Position numbers and translations under genes: made by a program
Shown here: positions 1 through 5,477 of the stretch, piece after piece
How the letters are laid out: each line of letters opens with the position of its first letter
How positions within the stretch are numbered: position 1 is the stretch's first letter
Notes under the pieces: generated by a model
Told to the model about the DNA's origin: nothing
What the model saw: only the letters and a program-made list of their open reading frames with translations
Databases searched by the model: none
Assembly: GCA_020723545.1 (NCBI GenBank)
Contig: DYIS01000189.1
Coordinates: 1 to 5,518 of the forward strand
Origin: Ktedonobacter racemifer
Lineage (GTDB): Bacteria; Chloroflexota; DTOL01; JACQYG01
Reading direction: 5' to 3'
DNA length: 5,518 bases

Positions 1-80
1 ACCAGACCGGCTGGGCGCCGCAGATCCCGTTCGAGCAAACGATGAAGGACCTGTTGAACTACTGGCGCGATAGAGTCTAG
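1..80 (+). CDS. 3' end of an SDR nucleotide-sugar enzyme, probably GDP-mannose 4,6-dehydratase (partial)
   Basis: Only the C-terminus is present, reading from codon position 3 to the TAG at 78-80. The final 25 residues include TGWAPQIPFEQTMKDLLNYW. This 'TGW-P-IPFEQT--DLL-YWR' ending is characteristic of bacterial extended short-chain dehydrogenases acting on nucleotide sugars, in particular GDP-mannose 4,6-dehydratase and the related GDP-6-deoxy-mannose reductase. Such an enzyme would convert cytoplasmic GDP-mannose to GDP-4-keto-6-deoxymannose, or reduce that product. The next gene begins 47 nt later on the same strand, and both it and the isomerase further on fit GDP-mannose supply, which supports the call. 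The Rossmann fold and the catalytic Tyr-Lys lie outside the window, so dehydratase versus reductase cannot be decided. Confidence 0.62.
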   Translation, partial: QTGWAPQIPFEQTMKDLLNYWRDRV

Positions 81-127
81 CAACCAGAGATATCAGCTAT
101 TCTTTACTCGTAAAAGAGGGTTGGTCT

Positions 128-1555
128 ATGGCGACCCGCATAATCTTTGGCACAGATGGCTGGCGAGGGGCCATCGCCGAGGATTTCACCTTTGAGAACG
201 TGCGGCTATGTGCTCAGGGTGTAGCGGACTATCTCATAGCCACCGGGAAAGCAGATGCCGGCATGGTGGTGGGCTACGACACCCGGTTTGCCTCGGAGCA
301 CTTCGCTGCGGCTGCGGCGGAGGTGTTGGCGGGGAACGGCATTCGCGCTTACCTGTGCGACCGGCCATCCCCCACTCCGGTGATCTCCTACTCGGTGCTG
401 GCCAAGAAAACCGCTGGTGCTATCAATATCACGGCCAGCCACAACCCTGCTACCTGGAACGGCTTCAAGGTCCGCTCGGAGTACGCCGGGGCGGCGACGC
501 CTGAAACCCTGAGAGACATCGAGGCGCGCATCCGGGACATCCAGGCTGCTGGAAGCGTCAAGCAGCTCCCGATGGATGATGCCCTGGCCCAGGGCTTGAT
601 CCAGGTCTTTGATCCGGCCCCGGAATATCTGTCCAAGGTTGCCACCCTGGTGGACACCGGCCCCCTCCGCCAGGCCGGCCTCACCGTGGTGGCCGATTCC
701 ATGTGGGGCGCTGGCCTGGGATGGTTCTCTCGTCTCCTGAACGGCGAGAAAACCAGGGTGATTGAGATCCACTATCAGCGCAACCCGGTTTTCCCGGAGA
801 TGCACAACCCGGAGCCCATCGCTACCAACCTGTCCAGGCTCTTCGAGACGGTCCGTACCTGCGGGGCCCAAGTCGGCATCGCCACCGACGGCGACGCCGA
901 TCGGGTGGGGCTGGTAGACGAGAACGGCCAATTCATCAACCAGTTGCAGGTGTACGCCCTGCTGGCGCTCTATCTGCTGGAGGTCCGGGGGTGGAGAGGC
1001 CCCATTGTCAAGACCATCTCTACCACCTCCATGCTGAACCGGTTGGGCGAGATGTTCGGCATCCCGGTCTACGAGACCATGGTGGGCTTCAAGTACGTAG
1101 CGCCAAAGATGCTGGAGGTGGATGCCATCATCGGTGGCGAGGAATCCGGTGGCTATGCCTTTCGTGGGCACATCCCCGAGCGGGACGGCATCGTCGCCGG
1201 GCTGTTTCTCCTGGACTTCATGGTGAAGACCAACAAATCCCCGGCCCAGCTTCTGGATTATCTTTTCAGCAAGGTTGGGCCGCACTATTACGACCGAGTG
1301 GATATAACCATGGCCCCGGAACAGCGAGAAGAGGTAGTAGCCCGCCTGAGCCGGGGCAGGCCGCGGAGTCTGGATGGCGTCAGGGTCGTCCAGATCGATA
1401 CCCGAGAGGGTTTCCGGTACGTGCTGGCTGACGGCTCCTGGCTACTGGTGCGGCTGTCGGGCACCGAGCCTTTGGTGCGCATCTACACCGAAGCGGGGAG
1501 CCTGGAGAAGGTGCAAAGGCTCTTGAACGCGGGGCGACAGCTCACCGGGGTCTGA
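128..1555 (+). CDS. Alpha-D-phosphohexomutase (phosphoglucomutase/phosphomannomutase)
   Basis: A cytoplasmic enzyme of 475 aa that interconverts hexose-6-phosphate and hexose-1-phosphate through a phosphoserine. All four family signatures are visible in order: the N-terminal FGTDGWRG (7-14); the phosphoserine loop TASHNP with Ser104; the Mg2+ loop DGDADR (254-259) with Asp254, Asp256 and Asp258; the sugar-binding loop GGEESGG (336-342); and the phosphate-binding loop RLSGTEP (442-448). Length is normal for the family and no motif is damaged. The ATG at 128 directly precedes FGTDGWRG and has a GAGGG-type ribosome-binding site about 8 nt upstream (near 115-119). The sugar loop GEESGG resembles phosphoglucomutases more than the GEMSGH of the Pseudomonas PMM/PGM enzyme, so glucose specificity is possible. 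The neighbouring phosphomannose isomerase and GDP-mannose enzyme argue for mannose-1-phosphate or dual use. The family is certain; the preferred substrate is inference. Confidence 0.95.
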   Translation: MATRIIFGTDGWRGAIAEDFTFENVRLCAQGVADYLIATGKADAGMVVGYDTRFASEHFAAAAAEVLAGNGIRAYLCDRPSPTPVISYSVLAKKTAGAINITASHNPATWNGFKVRSEYAGAATPETLRDIEARIRDIQAAGSVKQLPMDDALAQGLIQVFDPAPEYLSKVATLVDTGPLRQAGLTVVADSMWGAGLGWFSRLLNGEKTRVIEIHYQRNPVFPEMHNPEPIATNLSRLFETVRTCGAQVGIATDGDADRVGLVDENGQFINQLQVYALLALYLLEVRGWRGPIVKTISTTSMLNRLGEMFGIPVYETMVGFKYVAPKMLEVDAIIGGEESGGYAFRGHIPERDGIVAGLFLLDFMVKTNKSPAQLLDYLFSKVGPHYYDRVDITMAPEQREEVVARLSRGRPRSLDGVRVVQIDTREGFRYVLADGSWLLVRLSGTEPLVRIYTEAGSLEKVQRLLNAGRQLTGV

Positions 1556-1600
1556 TCCTTAAAAGAAGACGGCGGCCTACATGCTATGGGATGGCGACCA

Positions 1601-1609
1601 GGAGGTGAT
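1601..1609 (+). promoter_or_regulatory. Strong Shine-Dalgarno that fixes the start at 1614
   Basis: GGAGGTGAT is a near-complete match to the anti-Shine-Dalgarno sequence. Its GGAGGT core ends 7 nt before the ATG at 1614. An in-frame upstream ATG at 1581 has no comparable site and would place this motif inside the coding region, so 1614 is the better start. Confidence 0.85.
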
Positions 1610-1613
1610 AGGC

Positions 1614-2435
1614 ATGGCTAAATCACTGGAACCTTGTCCGTATTTGGGTCTGGCGAATAACCAGAATAGCTGTTATCCTTTCCAGACCACCGACCACCGG
1701 TGTTATCGCGCCACTCCTGCCCAGTGGATAGAGCTGGGGCATCAGGAGTCCTTCTGCCTGGGCGACAAATTCAAGGAATGCCCGCGCTTCGCCCGACCCG
1801 CGGTGTATGCGGCACCGGAGGAGCCAGCGGTCACTCCCTCTAAAACCGGTGGCGTGCCCCTGTCGCCAGCGCAGGGTGGTGAGGGAAAGGGCGGCTGGAA
1901 GATCGCGGAGGAGGAGCCCGCCCCAGAGGAGACGAGCGGCTACGACGAGTACGGCGAGGATACCTCGGGTGGCCTGCGCTCCATGCTGGTGGCGGTCCTG
2001 GGGGGGCTCATTCTGGCAGTGCTGATCTTGGGCGGTGTCATCGCCTATCGTAATCTCTTCAGCAACAAAGGCCCGCTGGGGATGGCTACGCCGGCCCCAA
2101 CGAAGACCAAGGTGACTACACCGGTACCCACCCTGGAGGCTACCCCGACCAGGGTTGCCCTGGCCACGCCTACTGAGGTTCCACCTACCCCATCAGCGCT
2201 GTCGGCGGTGGTGATCGCCAGCGATGGGGCCAAGGTTCGAAAGGAGCCCAAAACCAGCTCCGTGCAGGTCGGCTCGTTGATCAAAGGGCAGCAAGTAGAG
2301 GTTCTGGAACGCGACGTTCCGGGCGAATCGGTGACGCTGGCGGGATTCGGCACCAGCGACAAATGGCTGAAGATCAGGGTGAAGGGCGGGACGCTCACCG
2401 GCTACGTCTGGTCCAAGCTGTTGGAGATTAAATAA
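1614..2435 (+). CDS. Membrane protein: Cys-rich N-terminal module, one TM helix, Thr/Pro linker, C-terminal SH3b domain
   Basis: A 273-aa protein with no recognised enzymatic function. Residues 1-60 form a compact Cys-rich module with Cys8 (CPYLGL), Cys20, Cys30 (RCY), Cys48 and Cys56 (CPRF). It resembles an uncharacterised module that I associate with Chloroflexota LysM- and SH3-type proteins. It may bind a metal, but this is unproven. An acidic, Gly/Pro-rich stretch (about 66-120) leads to a single hydrophobic helix at about 123-146. There is no signal peptide, so the Cys module is probably cytoplasmic and the C-terminus external. A Thr/Pro-rich linker (about 158-195) precedes a bacterial SH3-like domain (about 198-273: 'GAKVRKEPKTSS-QVGSLIKGQQVEVLE...GYVWSKLLEI'), a fold that often binds cell-wall or surface glycan. 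It lies 58 nt after the mutase gene and 20 nt before the isomerase gene, so co-transcription is likely. It could couple cytoplasmic sugar-nucleotide supply to the envelope, but this is inference. Confidence 0.88.
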   Translation: MAKSLEPCPYLGLANNQNSCYPFQTTDHRCYRATPAQWIELGHQESFCLGDKFKECPRFARPAVYAAPEEPAVTPSKTGGVPLSPAQGGEGKGGWKIAEEEPAPEETSGYDEYGEDTSGGLRSMLVAVLGGLILAVLILGGVIAYRNLFSNKGPLGMATPAPTKTKVTTPVPTLEATPTRVALATPTEVPPTPSALSAVVIASDGAKVRKEPKTSSVQVGSLIKGQQVEVLERDVPGESVTLAGFGTSDKWLKIRVKGGTLTGYVWSKLLEIK

Positions 2436-2444
2436 CCGGGACGC

Positions 2445-2450
2445 GAGGGA
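2445..2450 (+). promoter_or_regulatory. Ribosome-binding site supporting a TTG start at 2456
   Basis: GAGGGA lies 5 nt before TTG at 2456. The next in-frame ATG is at 2507 (residue 18). It would remove the 'LDDL...LDP-DML-RI' stretch that corresponds to the normal N-terminus of this isomerase family, so the TTG start is preferred. Confidence 0.65.
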
Positions 2451-2455
2451 CCTTT

Positions 2456-3535
2456 TTGGTCGATCTGGACGACTTAACCATCTATCCAACGCTTGATCCC
2501 CTGGACATGCTCCAGCGCATCAAAGAGCTGCCCTGGCAGTGCCAGGAGGCGTGGGATGACATACAAGGCCTGGCGCTTCCCCCTGAGTATTCCCGTGTCG
2601 CAAATGTGGTCATCCTGGGGATGGGGGGCTCGGCCATCGGGGGCGATCTGGCCCGGAGTTTGGCTATTTCGGAATGTAGAGTCCCCATCATGCTCTGCCG
2701 GGACTACGATGTGCCCGGATTCGTGAACGAGCACACGCTGGTCATCGCCTCCAGCTATTCGGGAAATACCGAGGAGACGCTTTCTGCTTTCCAGCAGGCC
2801 CGAGAGCGCAAGGCCAAGCTCCTGGCGTTGACCACCGGGGGGAAGCTCCGGGACTTGGCCGAGAATACGGGCATTCCGCTTTACCTCTTCTCCTACAAAT
2901 CCCAGCCTCGAGCCGCCCTGGGCCATTCATTCGTGCCGCTGGTAGCTCTTTTCCAAAAGGTGGGCTTCGTCTCGGACAAGTCCGCAGATTTGCTGGAGTC
3001 CATTAAGGTAATGGGGGAACTCCAGGCCGAGATCAGCGAGGGCGTGCCTCTGGAGAAAAACCTGGCCAAGCAGCTCGCCTCTGCTTTCTATAACCACTTG
3101 CCGGTTATCTATGGCTCCGGTACACTGTCCGAGGTCGCCCGCCGCTGGCGTGGCCAGATGAGCGAGAACGCCAAAGCCTGGGCCTTCTTCGAGCTTATGC
3201 CCGAGCTTAACCACAATGCCGTCGCCGGCTACGAGTTCCCGCAGCGGCTAGGGAAAGAGATCGTGGTCGTGCTCTTGACTTGTTCTCACGACCATCCGCG
3301 CACCAAGGTGCGCTTTGGCGTGACCGAAGAGCTCCTGCAGCGCTCCGGGGTTCGTTCCGTCCGGGTGGAGGCCCGGGGCTTGAGCCCTCTGGCCCAGATG
3401 TTTTATACCGTACACCTGGGCGATTTTGTCAGCTACTACTTGGCCCTTCTATACGGGGTTGATCCCACCTCGATACCGGCCATCGAATACTTGAAGGGTG
3501 AGATGGCTAAGGCCGGGATGCCGGGTAGCGACTAG
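2456..3535 (+). CDS. Bifunctional phosphoglucose/phosphomannose isomerase
   Basis: A cytoplasmic isomerase of 359 aa interconverting fructose-6-phosphate with glucose-6-phosphate and with mannose-6-phosphate. It is a member of the SIS-domain PGI/PMI family known from archaea and some bacteria. The first SIS domain contains GMGGSAIGGD (55-64) and the phosphate-binding SSYSGNTEET (99-108). Arg152 in QPRAALGHS probably matches the catalytic Arg of the Pyrobaculum enzyme (Arg135 by literature numbering). The second SIS domain contains SENAK with Glu237 and PELNHNAVAGYE with His253. Their 16-residue spacing equals that of Glu203 and His219 in the archaeal enzyme. YLKGEM near the C-terminus supplies a Lys (347) in the place of the conserved C-terminal Lys. 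The protein is intact, and its start is TTG. It probably feeds mannose-6-phosphate to the upstream phosphohexomutase. The gene is followed by a probable intrinsic terminator. Confidence 0.95.
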   Translation: MVDLDDLTIYPTLDPLDMLQRIKELPWQCQEAWDDIQGLALPPEYSRVANVVILGMGGSAIGGDLARSLAISECRVPIMLCRDYDVPGFVNEHTLVIASSYSGNTEETLSAFQQARERKAKLLALTTGGKLRDLAENTGIPLYLFSYKSQPRAALGHSFVPLVALFQKVGFVSDKSADLLESIKVMGELQAEISEGVPLEKNLAKQLASAFYNHLPVIYGSGTLSEVARRWRGQMSENAKAWAFFELMPELNHNAVAGYEFPQRLGKEIVVVLLTCSHDHPRTKVRFGVTEELLQRSGVRSVRVEARGLSPLAQMFYTVHLGDFVSYYLALLYGVDPTSIPAIEYLKGEMAKAGMPGSD

Positions 3536-3580
3536 GTTGTGATTCCTCTGACAGCTTGATTCTTTGACACTCAACCTGAG

Positions 3581-3616
3581 GCCTGGGGCTCTTTTGGCCC
3601 CGGCTTTGTTTCTTTT
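3581..3616 (+). terminator. Probable intrinsic terminator after the isomerase gene
   Basis: GCC-T-GGGGC (3581-3589) can pair with GCCCC-GGC (3597-3604), with T3584 bulged and a loop of about 7 nt (3590-3596). A T-rich tail follows (TTTGTTTCTTTT, 3605-3616). It starts about 45 nt after the isomerase stop. The tail runs directly into the ribosome-binding site of the next gene. Confidence 0.7.
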
Positions 3617-3623
3617 GGAGGTG
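3617..3623 (+). promoter_or_regulatory. Shine-Dalgarno supporting a TTG start at 3631
   Basis: GGAGGTG lies 7 nt before TTG at 3631. The encoded N-terminus, a basic segment followed by a hydrophobic helix, is a plausible membrane anchor. Both points support this non-ATG start. Confidence 0.75.
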
Positions 3624-3630
3624 CTCGTCT

Positions 3631-4845
3631 TTGGCCCGGAACGATGGTGGCGGGTTCAGCCGCAGACCCAGGGGTTTCAATGTCACCCTGCTGGTATCTG
3701 CGGCGTTTTTCGTAGTTTGTTTTTGGCTTGTCTATGATTTATTGGGGGACGGAGTGAGCGATCTTAAGCTGCTCGGGTCCGATCCAGCCCCCTCGGAAGC
3801 ACCGAGCAGCACGGCTGAGCCTTCCCCTACCGCCACGCCGGAGCCCAGCGCCACGCCTACTGTGGCACCCACGGAAACCCCCACGCCTGTTCCCACTGAG
3901 ACGGTAACCCCTCAGCCTACCCCAACCTTGACCGCCTCACCTACACCGGCCTTGCGCGCGGCCTTGATCACGGCCACACCGACCTCGACCAGGCCCGCCC
4001 CATCGGCAACCCCGACCAGGCTCCTGCCACTGCGCCTGGGCCCGCCGTTGGTGCTGGCTTTGTTCTTTCCCTGGTATGAAGATAGCGATTGGAATAGCGG
4101 CAAGATGTCCGATCTGCCGGCAGTGCGATACGACTCCCATGATCCAGGGACTCTACGCCGGCAGGCGGAGGAGGCCCGGGGTGCGGGCCTCGACGGCTTC
4201 GTCAGCGCCTGGTTCTACGAAGGCCACAAGACCGACGAGAGCTTCTCAAAGCTGCTCTCGGTGACCCAGGGCACCGGCTTTCAGTCCACCATCTACCTGG
4301 ACATCACTGCCACTGGCGTGCTGAACAGCCCGGGCCGGATAGCCGATGCACTCCGGTATATCATGGGCAGGTACAGCGGCAGCGCCAACTTCCTGCGGTG
4401 GGGCGGCAAACCGGTCCTGGTCTTTTGGGCCCTGCGCCGGGTTCCCACTAATGGCCAAACCCCCCTGGAGACATGGCGTTGGATCCGGGACCAGGTGGAC
4501 CCGGGCCGCTCGGCCTTTTGGCTGGGGGAGGGCGATGATCTATCGTACCTGGACGTGTTCGACAGCATCTACTTCTTCGACATCTCCTGGGCCGCCGACC
4601 CCGCCTACGCCATGGCCTCCTTGAACCGCAAATGGACGGAGTACAACCGCCAGCATGGAACCAATAAGGCCCTGACGGCCACGGTGATGCCGGGCTACGA
4701 TGACTCCCGGTTGGGACGGGCCTCTCCGCATGTCAGGCCTCGGAACGATGGCCAATATTACACTGCCTCTTTCCAGGCCGCCATCAATCTCACTCCCTCG
4801 TTGATCGTCCTTAACAGCCGAGTGGTTCGAGGGGACGCAAATTGA
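3631..4845 (+). CDS. Membrane-anchored GH99-like glycosidase, truncated by a frameshift near the C-terminus
   Basis: The readable product is 404 aa. A basic N-terminus (RRPRG, 11-15) and hydrophobic helix (about 16-38) suggest a signal anchor with the rest outside the cell. A Ser/Thr/Pro-rich linker (about 52-135) follows. From about 139 the protein resembles the glycoside hydrolase 99-like (endo-alpha-mannosidase type) fold: LALFFPWY (142-149), W154, the 'YDSHDP--LRRQAEEARGAGLDGF' region (167-190), SAWFY (192-196), FLRWGGKPVLVFW (254-266), FDISW (316-320) and RNDGQYY (371-377). The family normally continues 'INSFNEW(H/F)EGT-IEPS'. Here the frame is lost after Asn395-Ser396, and eight unrelated residues (RVVRGDAN) precede the stop. 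The missing end is intact in the +1 frame at 4820-4918. The product lacks the family's catalytic Glu pair and is probably inactive unless the shift is an error or is bypassed. Clade and substrate are uncertain. Confidence 0.85.
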   Translation: MARNDGGGFSRRPRGFNVTLLVSAAFFVVCFWLVYDLLGDGVSDLKLLGSDPAPSEAPSSTAEPSPTATPEPSATPTVAPTETPTPVPTETVTPQPTPTLTASPTPALRAALITATPTSTRPAPSATPTRLLPLRLGPPLVLALFFPWYEDSDWNSGKMSDLPAVRYDSHDPGTLRRQAEEARGAGLDGFVSAWFYEGHKTDESFSKLLSVTQGTGFQSTIYLDITATGVLNSPGRIADALRYIMGRYSGSANFLRWGGKPVLVFWALRRVPTNGQTPLETWRWIRDQVDPGRSAFWLGEGDDLSYLDVFDSIYFFDISWAADPAYAMASLNRKWTEYNRQHGTNKALTATVMPGYDDSRLGRASPHVRPRNDGQYYTASFQAAINLTPSLIVLNSRVVRGDAN

Positions 4846-4918
4846 GCCCAGCGTTTCCTATGGCAGTAAGTATCTAGACTTGACCCGGGAGTGGTCGGCG
4901 CGGTACAAGGCGAGGTAG
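4820..4918 (+). pseudogene. Out-of-frame 3' end of the GH99-like gene
   Basis: Reading from GAG at 4820 gives 32 residues, beginning EWFEGTQIEPSVSYG and ending REWSARYKAR, then TAG at 4916-4918. This matches the expected C-terminus of GH99-like proteins, in which the two glutamates of the E-W-x-E motif are the catalytic pair. The upstream frame has AAC AGC at 4813-4818, then one extra C (4819) before GAG. Compared with the family pattern N-S-F-N-E-W, two residues are missing at the junction. The simplest reading is a net loss of 5 nt. It has no ribosome-binding site or start codon of its own, so it is the remainder of the upstream gene. Confidence 0.85.
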
Positions 4919-4999
4919 ATGCTGGCAGAAAGCAGATAGCAGCCCGCAGACGGCATATGGCCGATGATTTTTCTACCAGGCACCTTCGTAGGGTGAATT

Positions 5000-5031
5000 C
5001 TTGGACTGCAGCCTTAAGGCTGCAGTCCAAG
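5000..5031. repeat. 32-bp perfect palindrome
   Basis: The left half CTTGGACTGCAGCCTT (5000-5015) is the exact reverse complement of the right half AAGGCTGCAGTCCAAG (5016-5031), with no spacer. Symmetry stops at 4999/5032. No T-tract follows directly, so it does not look like an intrinsic terminator. A REP-like or MITE-derived intergenic repeat is the most likely class; copy number cannot be seen in this window. Confidence 0.85.
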
Positions 5032-5066
5032 GCAAGATTTTTCCGCAGATCGCTAAGGGTGCAGTT

Positions 5067-5104
5067 GATCCTCCCGCCCCGATCTGGATCGGGGCGGGAG
5101 GATC
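5067..5104. repeat. GC-rich hairpin with 18-nt perfect arms
   Basis: GATCCTCCCGCCCCGATC (5067-5084) and its exact reverse complement (5087-5104) flank a 2-nt centre, TG. In RNA the innermost pairs would open to give a realistic loop. No T-tract follows on either strand, so it is more like a dispersed intergenic repeat or a transcript-end stabiliser than a terminator. Confidence 0.85.
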
Positions 5105-5151
5105 GGCAACGCACTCCCTGCGGTGAATGCGCTCGTCGGTTTGAGGTAACG

Positions 5152-5168
5152 CTTCTTTAGTAAAGAAG
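5152..5168. repeat. Short 8-bp dyad around one central base
   Basis: CTTCTTTA (5152-5159) and TAAAGAAG (5161-5168) are exact reverse complements around G5160. The single-base centre suits a protein-binding dyad better than an RNA hairpin, but no promoter or regulator is evident nearby. It may be chance. Confidence 0.4.
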
Positions 5169-5182
5169 GCAGGAAAGATAAA

Positions 5183-5212
5183 GCCACCGGGTATTATCCC
5201 GGTGGCGTTTTT
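5183..5212. terminator. Terminator between the glycosidase gene and tRNA-Ser, possibly bidirectional
   Basis: GCCACCGGG (5183-5191) pairs perfectly with CCCGGTGGC (5198-5206) across a 6-nt loop, and five Ts follow on the plus strand (5208-5212). Read on the minus strand, the same stem lies just beyond the tRNA 3' end and is followed by TTTATCTTT. It could therefore end both the plus-strand operon and the minus-strand tRNA transcript. Confidence 0.85.
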
Positions 5213-5215
5213 GTC

Positions 5216-5305
5216 TGGCGGAGAGGGTGGGATTTGAACCCACGAGGCATTTCTGCCTACGCGCTCTCCAGGCGCGCGCACTAGACCAAACTATGCGACC
5301 TCTCC
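5216..5305 (-). tRNA. tRNA-Ser (anticodon GGA)
   Basis: On the minus strand the 90-nt gene folds as a class II tRNA. The acceptor GGAGAGG (complement of 5299-5305) pairs with CCTCTCC (5220-5226). The D-arm is GCAT...GTGC with GG in its loop. The anticodon arm is CGCGC-CTGGAGA-GCGCG, with anticodon GGA at 5267-5269. The long variable arm is AGGCA-GAAA-TGCCT, and the T arm is GTGGG-TTCAAAT-CCCAC. Discriminator G and an encoded CCA (5216-5218) follow. The GGA anticodon, the long variable arm and discriminator G all indicate serine (codons UCC and UCU). A terminator lies just beyond the 3' end. No convincing promoter was found in the 172 nt upstream. Confidence 0.97.
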
Positions 5306-5477
5306 AGCTCTGGTCAATGGATCTGGGCCACCGAATGGCACCGAAGCGCACCGTCGAACTGAAAGCAACCCCTGTGCCACTTTATGGCCAGTATTCGATT
5401 TTGCCGCTAAACGCGCCTGTAGGCTGTCGAATTCGGCTCCAGCTCTGGGTACCTGCTGGCTGCACTCCCGTGATCTT
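5306..5477. other. Spacer between two tRNA genes
   Basis: 172 nt with no credible open frame, terminator or clear promoter. One 12-nt direct repeat (CTCCAGCTCTGG) is present at 5302-5313 and 5437-5448; the first copy overlaps the 5' end of the tRNA-Ser(GGA) gene. Confidence 0.5.

Larger units (their letters stand above)
4919..5215. other. Non-coding interval rich in inverted repeats
   Basis: About 300 bases between the end of the glycosidase reading and the tRNA. I see no credible gene: the open frames here have no convincing ribosome-binding site or family motif and run through palindromes, and one minus-strand frame runs into the tRNA. Four dyad-symmetric elements occur between 5000 and 5206 and are listed separately. 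The first part (4919-4999) has no structure I can support. Confidence 0.7.

Noticed and set aside
206..1285. Long minus-strand open frame (359 codons)
   Set aside because: It lies wholly antisense to the phosphohexomutase, which has all family motifs. The antisense protein is low in recognisable features, and long antisense frames are expected in GC-rich genes.
1581..1613. Upstream ATG as the start of the SH3b protein gene
   Set aside because: The strong GGAGGTGAT site at 1601-1609 is correctly spaced for 1614. The extra 11 residues show no family resemblance and would overlap that site.
3564..3592. TTGACA as a promoter for the glycosidase gene
   Set aside because: No matching -10 hexamer is found at 16-18 nt; that position is GC-rich terminator stem.
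3780..4030. DNA repeat array or CRISPR-like repeats
   Set aside because: The repetitiveness comes from Thr/Pro/Ser codons in a protein linker; there are no constant repeat units with unique spacers.
4813..4845. Programmed +1 frameshift in the glycosidase gene
   Set aside because: No known slippery or stop-codon context is present, and the recoded product would still lack two residues of the conserved motif. Mutation or sequence error is simpler.
4891..5160. Plus-strand open frame of 89 codons after the glycosidase
   Set aside because: It overlaps the out-of-frame glycosidase tail and both long palindromes, has no convincing ribosome-binding site and has no recognisable motif.
4973..5281. 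Minus-strand open frame of 102 codons
   Set aside because: It runs through the tRNA-Ser gene, the terminator and the palindromes, so it is not a real coding region.
5306..5410. Minus-strand promoter for tRNA-Ser(GGA)
   Set aside because: Only weak candidates (such as CATAAA on the minus strand near 5381-5386) were found, with no properly spaced -35 element and a long distance to the tRNA.
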